Assembly: GCA_009776305.1 (NCBI GenBank)
Contig: WRLY01000001.1
Coordinates: 124,001 to 188,000, forward strand
Direction of reading: 5' to 3'
Source: Oscillospiraceae bacterium
Lineage (GTDB): Bacteria; Bacillota; Clostridia; Oscillospirales; Ruminococcaceae
DNA length: 64,000 bases
Part shown: in pieces, positions 8,187 through 16,838 of the stretch
Layout: each line of letters starts with the position of its first letter
Position numbering within the stretch: the stretch's first letter is position 1
Notes under the pieces: generated by a model
Database searches by the model: none
Told to the model about the DNA's origin: nothing
Seen by the model: the letters and a program-made list of their open reading frames with translations, nothing else
Program-made: the position numbers and the translations under genes

Positions 8187-11100
8187 ACTTCCGCTTTTTC
8201 CTCTTCTTTATTGGAATTAATCTCGGCGCGCAATTTTTCAAGGACTTTGAGTGCGCCCTCAAAATGATACTCTTCTATATAACGCGCAAGCTCCTCCGTA
8301 CCCGGAATGGCACGGACTTCATCAACATAATTTGCTATATCGGGATTTATATTTTCAAGTAAGGATTCTAACTTTTCAAATAATTCCAGAGTTTCTCGGG
8401 GGTCTAGTGGCGGATTTTGCCTTGAATTCTGCTCGTCATAAAGAATCAACAGCGGTCTTAATTCTTCAAGAACCGATGTTAATTCGGCTTTGAGACGGTT
8501 CATTTTTCTGCCCCTCACCGATATAATACCCTCTTTAAGCGTAGCTTCAACCTCTGCGGCGGCGCTTTGCAGTTCCGGTTTGCCAATCAGCCCCGCATTA
8601 CCTTTTAAGGTGTGCGCCAATCTGTGGGCTAACTTCACATCGCCCGCGCCCATTGCCTCAACGATTTCAACATATTTGGTTTGATTACTTTTTACGAAGT
8701 TCAGGCGAAGCCGTCTTTGAAGTTGGTCTGTGTCCTGCTCCTCTTCACCCGCGCTTGTCATGAAACTGCTTACGGGGGTCAGATACTTTAATAAAACCCG
8801 CCACAGCTCCTGCGAGGTAAAGGGCTTTCCAAGGCAGTCATGCATTCCGTGTTCTTTGTATTTTTCACGTTCACCCACCATTACGTTTGCGGTAACTGCC
8901 ACAATGGGCGTTCCTGTTTCAAGCTCGGTGATTAGCGCGGCGGCTTCGTTTCCGTCCATGACGGGCATAAATATATCCATGAAAATGAGCTCAAAAGGCG
9001 GCAGGTTGCTTTCCACCCGTTCCCGAACCATATCCACCGCTATTTTACCATCTTCTGCCGTAACGTTTTCAAGCCCTACCCGCGCAAGATGCTCACAAAC
9101 CACTTCCCTGTTCATAAAGTTATCGTCACAAACTAAAACCAAACCTTTAAAACACGGTTTTTCAAACACGTCGTTTTCTATTTGAGCGACTGTATTTTTA
9201 GCGTTTCCTGATTTCGAGGATGAAATTATGTCAATAGTTCCGAATACGATTTCAAAACTGAATTTACTGCCCCTACCGGGCGCACTTTCAACCGTCAGGT
9301 TCCCGCCCATAAGCTCGACTATATCCTTAACGATTGACAGTCCCAATCCCGTACCACCGTAATTTCGGGTAGTACTGGAGTCGGCTTGAATAAAAGGCTT
9401 GAAGATTTTTTCAATCTGTTTCGCGTTCATACCGATACCGGTGTCTTTAACTTCAAAATGAACCACCGCCTGATTGTTATAATCAGCACTTTTTACGGTA
9501 GCGGAAAGCCCGACAGAACCTGTGTCGGTAAACTTTACGGCGTTGGATAAAAGATTCGCGAGTGCCTGATAGAGCCTTACAGGGTCGCCGAGCAATCTTT
9601 TGCCGACTAACGGTTCGGCATAGGTGTTAAGCTCAAGTCCCTTTTGTTTGGCGGTATGCTGCATGATATACTGACAGCGTGCAACTACATCGTGCATATC
9701 GAAGGGTATGTACTCCAAGTGCATTTTACCCGACTCTATTTTTGAAATATCTAAAATATCATTTACTATATTTAATAGCCATTTTGTATTATCTGAAATT
9801 TTAACTAAGAAATCCCTTACATCGGGGTGAACGTCGCTGTCTAACGCAAGCTCTGCAAATCCCATTATGCTGTTCATGGGGGTGCGTATTTCATGGCTCA
9901 TGTTGGAGAGGAATATTGATTTTACTTCGCTCGCCTTTTCGGCGTTTTTCATGGCAATATGCAACTCTCTGTTTTGCATAGCAAGCCTGTCGCGCATGTG
10001 TTGTACATTCCGCGATACATCGCCTAATTCATTATCAAAATCATAGCCGTAAATGCGCTCTGCCTGACCGGCTTGGCTACGGTCAATGCTGGCAATCAGT
10101 TTTTGCAACGGGGCGAAAATCAATCTGCGGCTGAGTAACGTAATGCTGAAAGTATGGATTACAAGTGCCCCCAACATCGCAAATATAAGCGGATAAAGGG
10201 CGGCAATGCTGAAAAGCGAATCCGAGTTAAAAAGCGTCACGACAGCCCAGTCTGTTCCTGCAATGGGAGCTAAAGACGCAAAACTGTGTTCTCCCCTTTT
10301 CAGCTCAACGATAATCGGCACGTCGCTCGAAGTGAAGTGTCCGCTTATACCCATGAGAAAATCATTTATTTCCGCTAACAAAAGAGGGCTGTCAATCTTA
10401 TGGCGTATATGTAAATTTTGGTCGTGCGCTTCAATATTCGGGTTACCCGCAAGCGTGCTGTCCATCTGAATGAATCCGTTGCCGTTTATTACAAAGCCTG
10501 TCACATTGTTGCTGACGTAGTCGGCGAAAATATCCTCTATTACGGAATCAAAAAGCAAGCCGGAACAAAAAACGCCCAGTAACTCCCCGTTTCGCATAAC
10601 CTTATGGTTAATCCAGAGCCGCCGCTGACCGCTCACCTTGTCAACGTCAATATTAAAAGTATAGTCGTTTTCAGACTCTATACTTCTGTAATACCAGCCG
10701 TCATATTCAACATAAGGACTAATCACGTCAAATGGCTTGAATTCCCAAAAAGCCGCCCCTTCTTTAATGACATACTCATTCAGGGACTCGTTTATGACAA
10801 AATACAGCTCAGTGCTGTAAAGCATGTCGGCGTAATTTATCATTCCTTCGTAAGCCGCGTATCTTTTCAATTTGTTTGACTCGTCTGCAAACCATTCAAC
10901 TAAGTTTTTTGAGCGGGCAAACTTAGTAACTAAAGCTAATTCCCTGTTTATGTAGGCGTTGAAAGCATTGACCGTTTCGTTTGAATAAAAACGCGCGTAA
11001 TCCCTTGAAACCGTTTGGACTATAGAATTGGAAATAAGACTCGAAACCATTATCATAATAATGGACATAGCCACAAAAAAAGCAACATTCAAGTTACGGA

Positions 11101-11218
11101 ACTTAAATTCTATACTATGTTCATCTTTATTGCTTCGCTTATTCTTTTTGATTTGCTTATCCTGTGCGCCGGATTCATTTTCAGCGCTTTGATTTTTTCG
11201 GCGGCTGTTAAAAAACAT
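8183..11218 (-). CDS. Hybrid sensor histidine kinase with Cache-like sensor, REC and HPt
   Basis: Domain order is: a cytoplasmic charged N terminus, a TM helix (about 50-72), an extracellular Cache-like sensor (about 75-335), a second TM (about 340-362), a HAMP-like linker, HisKA with SNMSHEIRTPMNS (phospho-His442), HATPase_c (YGGTGLGLSIVK), a receiver with MDIFMPVMDG (Asp748) and an HPt domain with LAHTLKGNAG (His869). All three phosphotransfer sites are intact, so a full phosphorelay is possible. No DNA-binding output lies in the protein, so a separate partner is expected. The four-base overlap with the symporter suggests it senses the nutrient being imported, which is an inference. Confidence 0.93.
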   Translation of the reverse strand: MFFNSRRKNQSAENESGAQDKQIKKNKRSNKDEHSIEFKFRNLNVAFFVAMSIIMIMVSSLISNSIVQTVSRDYARFYSNETVNAFNAYINRELALVTKFARSKNLVEWFADESNKLKRYAAYEGMINYADMLYSTELYFVINESLNEYVIKEGAAFWEFKPFDVISPYVEYDGWYYRSIESENDYTFNIDVDKVSGQRRLWINHKVMRNGELLGVFCSGLLFDSVIEDIFADYVSNNVTGFVINGNGFIQMDSTLAGNPNIEAHDQNLHIRHKIDSPLLLAEINDFLMGISGHFTSSDVPIIVELKRGEHSFASLAPIAGTDWAVVTLFNSDSLFSIAALYPLIFAMLGALVIHTFSITLLSRRLIFAPLQKLIASIDRSQAGQAERIYGYDFDNELGDVSRNVQHMRDRLAMQNRELHIAMKNAEKASEVKSIFLSNMSHEIRTPMNSIMGFAELALDSDVHPDVRDFLVKISDNTKWLLNIVNDILDISKIESGKMHLEYIPFDMHDVVARCQYIMQHTAKQKGLELNTYAEPLVGKRLLGDPVRLYQALANLLSNAVKFTDTGSVGLSATVKSADYNNQAVVHFEVKDTGIGMNAKQIEKIFKPFIQADSSTTRNYGGTGLGLSIVKDIVELMGGNLTVESAPGRGSKFSFEIVFGTIDIISSSKSGNAKNTVAQIENDVFEKPCFKGLVLVCDDNFMNREVVCEHLARVGLENVTAEDGKIAVDMVRERVESNLPPFELIFMDIFMPVMDGNEAAALITELETGTPIVAVTANVMVGEREKYKEHGMHDCLGKPFTSQELWRVLLKYLTPVSSFMTSAGEEEQDTDQLQRRLRLNFVKSNQTKYVEIVEAMGAGDVKLAHRLAHTLKGNAGLIGKPELQSAAAEVEATLKEGIISVRGRKMNRLKAELTSVLEELRPLLILYDEQNSRQNPPLDPRETLELFEKLESLLENINPDIANYVDEVRAIPGTEELARYIEEYHFEGALKVLEKLRAEINSNKEEEKAEV

Positions 11219-11366
11219 GCTTTTAGTCCCCTATAGCAAATTGCGTTTTGCAAACGTAAAGTCCGCTAAAACGCTCGCCGCCGATAGCGGCGGAAAGCGA
11301 ATTTACATTTTTTTAAGTATAGCATATATTTGTTTACCCGTCAACCTGTTTATTCTTTTGGGGGTA

Positions 11367-11395
11367 TTGCAATTTTCATATTTTTTTTGTATAAT
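11367..11395 (+). promoter_or_regulatory. Sigma-A promoter of the NCS2 permease
   Basis: TTGCAA at 11367-11372 and TATAAT at 11390-11395 are separated by 17 bases, about 48 bases before the permease start. No purine-riboswitch-like conserved core was seen in the leader. Confidence 0.8.
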
Positions 11396-11442
11396 TAACA
11401 ATGATTACCGCAAGGACTATTTTACAATAAAGGAGAAAAAAC

Positions 11443-12849
11443 TTGGAAAAACTTTTTAAGCTTAAACATTACGGCACAGCGCCGGGCAAAGAGATTATAG
11501 CGGGCGTCACCACCTTTGCCACCATGGTTTATATTGTTTTTGTAAACCCGAACATATTATCCCACGAGCTTGGCGCGGGTATGAACCGTAACGGGGTTTT
11601 TGTCGCCACCTGCATAGCAGCGGCAACAGGCACTTTGATTATGGCTATTTACGCTAATATGCCCTACGCGCAAGCCCCCGGTATGGGAATCAACACATTT
11701 TTCTCTTTCACCGTCTGCGGCGCAATGGGCTTTACATGGCAGGAGGCGTTGGCAATGGTCTTTCTCTGCTCTGTAATCACCATGATTCTCACGGTTACAA
11801 GCGTACGTAAATCGCTGATTCTCGCCATTCCCCGTTCTCTGCAAAATGCCATCGGCGGCGGCATAGGGTTTTTTATTGCTTATATCGGCATGACCAACGC
11901 CGGTTTTCTGCAATTCGGTTTAAACGGTGAAATTTCAGATAATGTTATACCGGGAAACTTAGTTGTTCCCGCACTGTCCGATTTTTCAACACGCGGAGCG
12001 CAGTTAGCGTTAATCGGTCTTGTAATCATCACGGCGCTTATGCTCTTGAAAATTCCGGGAGCTTTGTTAATCGGGGTTGCGGCGGCTACGGTTATCGGAA
12101 TCCCTATGGGCGTTACCGATATAGCAGGGCTTAAACTGTTCGACATGTCCGCCGTCGGCGACATAAAAGAGGTCTCCTTTGCTTTTTTCGGTGAGAGCGG
12201 ATTCGGAAGTATGTTCAACAGTCCGCAAAAAACGCTTATGGCAGTTACCGCTATATTTGCCTTTTCACTCACCGATGTTTTTAACGCAATCGGCTCTTTT
12301 ATCGGTGCGGGTCGTGCCAGCGGCATATTCACCGACGCCGATGCCGAAGCTCTGCGCTCCTCAAAGGGCGTCGCCAAAACCCGTATTGAGCGGGCGCTGT
12401 TTGCCGATATGTCCGCCACCTGTATCGGTTCGCTGTCGGGCACGTCTAATGTTACCACTTACGTTGAATCTGCCGCGGGCATTAGCGCAGGCGGGCGTAC
12501 AGGAATGACCTCGTTAGTTACCGGAATTCTTTTTCTGCTTTGTATTCCGTTTGCTTCACTTTTCGGGATTGTCCCGACGGAGGCAACCGCACCTGTCCTT
12601 ATTGTTGTGGGCGTTCTGATGGCGAACTCTTTCGCCCGGGTCAACTGGACTAACTTTGAGGATGCGTTGCCGGCGTTTTTGACGGTGGCGGTTATGGCGC
12701 TTGGTTTTTCCATAGCCGGCGGCATTGCCGCAGGATTTATCTTTTATTGCGTTATAAAAATTTGCACCCGCAAATTCAAGGAAATTCACCCTATTTTAGC
12801 GATTTCTGCCGGAGTGTTTCTTATGAGTTTTGTTGTGCAGGCGTTATAG
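11443..12849 (+). CDS. NCS2 family purine permease (AzgA/PbuG-like)
   Basis: This 468-residue protein of the nucleobase:cation symporter-2 AzgA subfamily (adenine/guanine/hypoxanthine uptake) has about 12-14 membrane helices. N-terminal GTAPGKEIIAGVTTF and central SLTDVFNAIGSFIGAG and TCIGSLSGTSNVTTYVES match the family. The start is TTG 11443, supported by AGGAG at 11431-11435. The gene is monocistronic between its own promoter and a strong terminator. The specific base transported is not resolved. Confidence 0.93.
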   Translation: MEKLFKLKHYGTAPGKEIIAGVTTFATMVYIVFVNPNILSHELGAGMNRNGVFVATCIAAATGTLIMAIYANMPYAQAPGMGINTFFSFTVCGAMGFTWQEALAMVFLCSVITMILTVTSVRKSLILAIPRSLQNAIGGGIGFFIAYIGMTNAGFLQFGLNGEISDNVIPGNLVVPALSDFSTRGAQLALIGLVIITALMLLKIPGALLIGVAAATVIGIPMGVTDIAGLKLFDMSAVGDIKEVSFAFFGESGFGSMFNSPQKTLMAVTAIFAFSLTDVFNAIGSFIGAGRASGIFTDADAEALRSSKGVAKTRIERALFADMSATCIGSLSGTSNVTTYVESAAGISAGGRTGMTSLVTGILFLLCIPFASLFGIVPTEATAPVLIVVGVLMANSFARVNWTNFEDALPAFLTVAVMALGFSIAGGIAAGFIFYCVIKICTRKFKEIHPILAISAGVFLMSFVVQAL

Positions 12850-12865
12850 CTCGATTTGTAATCGC

Positions 12866-12906
12866 TCCCCAAACCCGCCGTCTAAGCGGGTTTGGGGATT
12901 TTATTT
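12866..12906 (+). terminator. Intrinsic terminator after the NCS2 permease
   Basis: A 12-bp stem (CCCCAAACCCGC / GCGGGTTTGGGG, loop CGTCTAA) is followed by ATTTTATTTTT, a strong rho-independent terminator. Confidence 0.92.
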
Positions 12907-12997
12907 TTGGGTTTTGAGAATACCTCCGAATCTGTTTTTGTCAATTTTATATAAAAAAACAATATAATTCGTCCTATATATTTGTGAACATAGTACC

Positions 12998-13026
12998 TTG
13001 CATTGTATAGTACAATATGCTACAAT
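12998..13026 (+). promoter_or_regulatory. Promoter of the PadR operon with operator-like palindrome
   Basis: TTGCAT (12998-13003) and TACAAT (13021-13026) are spaced by 17 bases. The spacer and -35 edge hold the palindrome ATTGTA-TAG-TACAAT (13002-13016), well placed for a repressor to block polymerase. The nearby PadR protein is the obvious candidate; this is an inference. Confidence 0.65.
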
Positions 13027-13066
13027 ATAGATAAAGGAAAAAATTGCAACTTAAATGAGGTAATTT

Positions 13067-13386
13067 ATGAAAAAAAGCAGATGCATTTTAATAATTACAC
13101 CGGCGCAACGCCGAAAGCGAGCCAATTGTCATATATATGGAACTTGAAAGACTCGCAGGGAAACACTGTCCCCGACGGCATTTATTATCTGCTTATTGAG
13201 GGCAGTCTGTGCTGGGATAACAGGGTTATTTATTCGACGGATATTGAAGTTGGCGATGATATTGTAGTCGGCGAGATTATACATACATTTATATACGGGA
13301 CGGGCGACTACGCAAATGCACTGACAGAAGACGCACCGGAAAGGTCTATGATAACTAATGTAAAGGTTAGTTCGGTTGATGATTAA
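13067..13386 (+). pseudogene. Decayed DUF2271-like secreted protein gene
   Basis: ATG 13067 behind GAGGTAATTT starts a short reading frame (MKKSRCILIIT...) that looks like the beginning of a signal peptide but stops after 26 codons. In another frame the same stretch encodes WNLKDSQGNTVPDGIYYLL and WDNRVIYSTDIEVGDD, the typical C-terminal half of DUF2271 periplasmic proteins, ending at 13386. The signal peptide and body are therefore out of frame, and most of the middle seems missing. I read it as a frameshifted, internally deleted remnant at the head of the PadR operon. Confidence 0.6.
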
Positions 13387-13421
13387 TTGTATTGTCAATT
13401 ATCAAAAAGGGGGTATGCGCT

Positions 13422-13739
13422 ATTAACCCGCAATTAAAAAGAGGAACGCTTGAGCTGTGCGTTTTGGCGTTAGTCTGCCGCGGAGACTGCTACGGGTACG
13501 AATTGGTCAACCGTATTTCCGCCAGTATGCACATAACCGAGGGGACAATTTATCCCCTGTTAAAAAGACTCAAGGACAACGGGAGTATTTCTTCCTATAT
13601 AGTTGAATCGCAGGAGGGACCTCCCCGAAAATATTATCAAATTACAGACATCGGCAAAGAAGAAAAAGAGCGACAGGAAAAAGAATGGCGCGATTTTTCG
13701 GACAGTGTCGAGAAATTAATCAGCGGTGAGGGGGAATAA
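13422..13739 (+). CDS. PadR family transcriptional regulator
   Basis: This is a winged-helix regulator of about 105 residues. NPQLKRGTLELCVLALV, YGYELVNRI, TEGTIYPLLKRL and GPPRKYYQIT are hallmarks of the PadR family. Relatives begin with M-[ND]-PQLKRG, which here falls on an ATT codon at 13422; AAGGGGGT at 13407-13414 lies seven bases before it, so ATT is the probable start. An in-frame TTG at 13392 lacks a ribosome site. It precedes a DUF1700 (HAAS) protein and a DUF4097 protein, a common PadR-controlled trio, and probably represses its own promoter. Confidence 0.88.
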   Translation: MNPQLKRGTLELCVLALVCRGDCYGYELVNRISASMHITEGTIYPLLKRLKDNGSISSYIVESQEGPPRKYYQITDIGKEEKERQEKEWRDFSDSVEKLISGEGE

Positions 13740-13746
13740 TTACATT

Positions 13747-14586
13747 ATGTACAGAACAAAACAGGAGTTTTTAGAAAAACTCGAAAAAGAGTTAGCGCGT
13801 TTCGGCGTGGTGGATAAAAGTGAAATAATTGCGGATTTTGAACAGCATTTCACTGACAGCTTGGCGCTCGGTACAGGCGAAGCCGAAATCTGTGAGAAAT
13901 TAGGCGATATTTCCGAAATAGCCAAGCAATATGCCGAGGCGGAGATTTTCCCCGTTGTGGCGGTAGAACCCGAAAAAATTACGACGCAAGCAATAGTCAG
14001 CGACGCTAAATCCGAAACAGAGTTCTCAACTGAGTCCACGCCCGAACCTACGCCTTACGAGAAAAGCGGAATCAAGCTGAATTTCGGCGGAAACTCAAAC
14101 GGCGGTACACCGCCCCCGCACACTAACCAAAACGCTGATTCCCATCATTGGAATGGCGGAAACGGCTTGGGCGGCGGCACGCCGTATGAAAACAGCGGGA
14201 TTAGGCTTGACAACGGCGGCATAAAAGTAGGCGGCTTAATTACGGTAATACTCGTTGATATTTTTGTGCTGAGTTGGGCTCTCCCCGTGCTGTTCTCGCT
14301 CATAATCGCTTTGCTGTCGATTCCGGTTGCGCTTATAGGCTCGGGAATCGGGATTATCGCAGGCGGCGCGTTTAACCTCAGCGGCTTTTTCTCCCCCTTT
14401 TCGACAATAAGCACCATATTCGCGGGGGCGGCGCTACTTGCGGCGGGCGGGCTTTTGGTTCTGGCGGGAATCGCCCTGATAAAGCTCTTTGTAAAATTAA
14501 TCCGCGCCGTAATAAACTGGCACGGTAAAATGGTCGTGGGCAGACCTGTTTTTGAGGATAAAAAGAAAAGGGAAAGAGCGGTTTGA
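13747..14586 (+). CDS. DUF1700 (HAAS domain) membrane protein
   Basis: The N-terminal 75 residues form the helical HAAS/DUF1700 domain (TKQEFLEKLEKEL, LGDISEIAKQYAE), followed by a Gly/Asn/Pro-rich linker and three or four hydrophobic helices (about 160-265). HAAS proteins are encoded next to PadR regulators and are thought to relay an envelope signal to them. The ATG at 13747 follows GAGGGGG (13727-13733) with a slightly long spacing; the PadR stop lies just upstream. The linker repeats the theme PYEKSGIKL / PYENSGIRL twice, a small internal duplication. Confidence 0.85.
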   Translation: MYRTKQEFLEKLEKELARFGVVDKSEIIADFEQHFTDSLALGTGEAEICEKLGDISEIAKQYAEAEIFPVVAVEPEKITTQAIVSDAKSETEFSTESTPEPTPYEKSGIKLNFGGNSNGGTPPPHTNQNADSHHWNGGNGLGGGTPYENSGIRLDNGGIKVGGLITVILVDIFVLSWALPVLFSLIIALLSIPVALIGSGIGIIAGGAFNLSGFFSPFSTISTIFAGAALLAAGGLLVLAGIALIKLFVKLIRAVINWHGKMVVGRPVFEDKKKRERAV

Positions 14587-14655
14587 AAAAAGAACAAGTA
14601 TAAAAGGGAAAATATTTCACGGCTATCTTATGCCGAAAAGAGAGGGTATATAAAA

Positions 14656-15591
14656 ATGAAAGTTTTAGCCATTATTTTAGGTTCTGTCTTTTTTGTTTCA
14701 TTAATCGGCTTTATCGTTACGGCGGCGATTACGGGGGTTTCAACGGAAAAAGGCTTTGGAATTGGGTATTATATCGGAAAGGGAGAACCCTTAAACATTT
14801 CGGAGACCTTTGAGGAAGAATACGAAAAGATTGAAATCGGGGTAATCGCGTCAAGGGTTGACGTGAAAATATCAAGCGACGGTAAAACGCGGGTAAATTA
14901 CAGAAATAATAATCCGAACGTTGAATTCGGCTGGGAGATAAGGGACGACACGCTGGTTGTAAGGGAAAAATGGAGAGGTAGCTTTGGTTTCTTTTCGTGG
15001 GGCTGGGACAATAACAGGCAATCGTCCCTTGATATAGAAATCCCCGGGGGCGTTTATGACGCAATCAGCATAGATACCGTAAGCGGCAGTATAAACGCCC
15101 GTCTGCCCCAAACCGCCAACCTTAATGCCAACACCGTGAGCGGACATGTAACGCTTAACAGCGCGGGGGCGAATTCGGAAGTCGGAAAAATGAATTCCTT
15201 AATCAGCAGTTCCACAAGCGGGCACATTACGCTCAACGGCTTTAGTCCGGAAAGATTTGATATTTCAGCCGTTTCGGGGAACGTGACCGCAACCGAGCTT
15301 TCGGGTAGCGGTAAAGTAAGCCTTACTTCGGGTAGAGCTAACCTTGATTTTTCCGAATGGAACGGCAGTCTTGACGTAAATTTAATAAGCGGCAGCGCTT
15401 ATATAAATGTTCCCGCAGGAAGCGGCGCAGACTTGTCATTTTCAAGGGCCAGCGGTTCATTGCGTTACAGCATGGACGGCGACGAGGGCAAGATTACAAC
15501 AAGGTCGGGTACAGCGTCTGTAGGCGGGAATAACAGACAGCAGGTTAATGTTAATTTGGTAAGCGGTAAGGTGGAAATAAGTACCAATTAA
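14656..15591 (+). CDS. DUF4097 beta-strand repeat protein, membrane anchored
   Basis: One N-terminal membrane helix (about residues 2-25) is followed by an extracytoplasmic domain made of repeated short beta strands with the recurring theme VSGSINARL / VSGHVTLNS / VSGNVTATE / SGSAYINV, typical of DUF4097/DUF4098 adhesin-like proteins. It is the third gene of the PadR-HAAS-DUF4097 set. Such proteins are implicated in envelope-stress systems, but their molecular role is unknown. The 45-bp segment before its start resembles the leader of the DUF4340 gene near 35.7 kb. Confidence 0.85.
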   Translation: MKVLAIILGSVFFVSLIGFIVTAAITGVSTEKGFGIGYYIGKGEPLNISETFEEEYEKIEIGVIASRVDVKISSDGKTRVNYRNNNPNVEFGWEIRDDTLVVREKWRGSFGFFSWGWDNNRQSSLDIEIPGGVYDAISIDTVSGSINARLPQTANLNANTVSGHVTLNSAGANSEVGKMNSLISSSTSGHITLNGFSPERFDISAVSGNVTATELSGSGKVSLTSGRANLDFSEWNGSLDVNLISGSAYINVPAGSGADLSFSRASGSLRYSMDGDEGKITTRSGTASVGGNNRQQVNVNLVSGKVEISTN

Positions 15592-15644
15592 TAAAGGCGT
15601 TTTTTAATTTGACTAATGATTGAAACGCGGTGATGATAATTAAA

Positions 15645-15668
15645 GGGTGGGACAAGTCCCACCTTTTT
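15645..15668 (+). terminator. Intrinsic terminator of the PadR operon
   Basis: The hairpin AGGTGGGAC/GTCCCACC-type stem (GGGTGGGAC-AA-GTCCCACC) is followed by TTTTTTATT. The same stem sequence is reused in terminators at 21376-21403 and 21429-21458. Confidence 0.88.
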
Positions 15669-15680
15669 TATTCTTCTCTC

Positions 15681-15709
15681 TTGACAACGCCGACGCCGCG
15701 ACTTATAAT
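15681..15709 (+). promoter_or_regulatory. Consensus sigma-A promoter
   Basis: TTGACA (15681-15686) and TATAAT (15704-15709) are separated by exactly 17 bases, upstream of the polysaccharide deacetylase. Confidence 0.9.
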
Positions 15710-15769
15710 GTATGAAGGGACATAATAATCTTAAATTCTACAATATTTGCAAATATATGGGTAAATGAT

Positions 15770-16585
15770 ATGAAAAAACTTATTCTCACCGCCGCCGTTC
15801 TCACCCTCGCGGGAATATCGCTGTTTCTGGCTTTGTCTTTTCAGTCGGTGGAAACGCAAAGCTTTCCGAGCAGAACCGACGCTGAGGACGACCTGTCGGA
15901 AGTTACAGAGCCTGATTCGCTACCCGACGTCACGGAGGTTGTCGGGGTTTTACCTCAGAGGGATGATATTGACCCATCAAAGCCAATGATTGCTCTGACT
16001 TTTGACGACGGACCGAGCGTGCATACCGAGCGCATTTTGGATACGTTGGAAAAATATAACAGCCGCGCTACTTTCTGCGTGGTCGGAATTTATATAGAAG
16101 ATAGGCAGGATACAGTCAAACGCGCTTTCGACCTCGGTTGCGAAATCATTGGTCACTCGTGGGCGCACGACGACCTTACAAAGCTTTCGGCGGAAGAAAT
16201 CAGGCAGGACCTTTTACAAACGAATGAAAAAATCGAATCGGTCATCGGTACACAATCTATGATGTTCCGCCCGCCTTACGGCAATGTCAACGACACACTT
16301 AAAAGCGTATCGCGCGAGCTTGGGCTTGCCATTATGACCTGGTCGGTAGACCCCCGCGACTGGAGCAATAAAAGTGCGGACGAGATTTACAACTCAATCA
16401 TGAGCGTGGTGAAAGACCGCGGAATCATTCTTTCTCACGACCGCCTCGGTACAACTGCCGACGCCATGGAACGGATAATACCCGACCTGATTGCACAGGG
16501 GTATCAGATTGTTACTATTTCTGAGCTTATGCACTACTCCGACAGGGCAATTGAGGCGGGCGTGGTTTACAGCAGTGCAGAATAA
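15770..16585 (+). CDS. Polysaccharide (peptidoglycan) deacetylase, NodB domain
   Basis: An N-terminal signal anchor (about residues 2-24) precedes a carbohydrate esterase family 4 NodB domain. The metal and catalytic motifs are intact: TFDDGP with Asp79-Asp80, HSWAH (His129 and His133), RPPYG, DPRDW and the C-terminal SHD. It should remove acetyl groups from N-acetylglucosamine or N-acetylmuramic acid in peptidoglycan on the outer face of the membrane, which typically protects against lysozyme or shapes spore cortex. It is a single gene with its own promoter. Substrate preference is not resolvable. Confidence 0.93.
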   Translation: MKKLILTAAVLTLAGISLFLALSFQSVETQSFPSRTDAEDDLSEVTEPDSLPDVTEVVGVLPQRDDIDPSKPMIALTFDDGPSVHTERILDTLEKYNSRATFCVVGIYIEDRQDTVKRAFDLGCEIIGHSWAHDDLTKLSAEEIRQDLLQTNEKIESVIGTQSMMFRPPYGNVNDTLKSVSRELGLAIMTWSVDPRDWSNKSADEIYNSIMSVVKDRGIILSHDRLGTTADAMERIIPDLIAQGYQIVTISELMHYSDRAIEAGVVYSSAE

Positions 16586-16723
16586 TTTATCGGGCGGATT
16601 TGTGTGTCTGCCCGTTTTAACGCGCTTTTAGCAGGAAAAGCATAAAAACACTATAATAAATCCTGAACGCCGATATTTAAACACTTTGCTATGGCGCAAA
16701 GCTCAATTTATTAAAGTATGTGT

Positions 16724-16826
16724 TATAATACAACAAACGATGACACCCACAAGATGTCATTATAAAAAAGAAAGTGAATAAATTCCCCGTTCGGTTTTTA
16801 GCCGAACGGGGAGATTTTTTATTTTG
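16724..16826 (+). other. Orphan promoter-terminator unit, candidate small RNA or mini-ORF
   Basis: An extended -10 (TG-T-TATAAT, 16721-16729) is followed by about 55 bases and then a strong terminator (16784-16825), with no standard gene between. ATG 16740 opens a 13-codon frame ending at TAA 16781, directly before the terminator, but no ribosome site is present. It could be a small RNA, a leaderless micropeptide or chance. Confidence 0.3.
16784..16825. terminator. Intrinsic terminator between convergent units
   Basis: The stem CCCCGTTCGG / CCGAACGGGG with loop TTTTTAG is followed by AGATTTTTTATTTT on the plus strand. On the minus strand the hairpin is followed by AATTTATTC, so it may also serve the sugar ABC ATPase gene. 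Confidence 0.85.
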
Positions 16827-16838
16827 GTTTTTTGCAGT

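Noticed and set aside
11219-11442. Purine riboswitch before the NCS2 permease
   Set aside because: The leader after the predicted start is only about 40 bases, and no purine-aptamer core was recognised.
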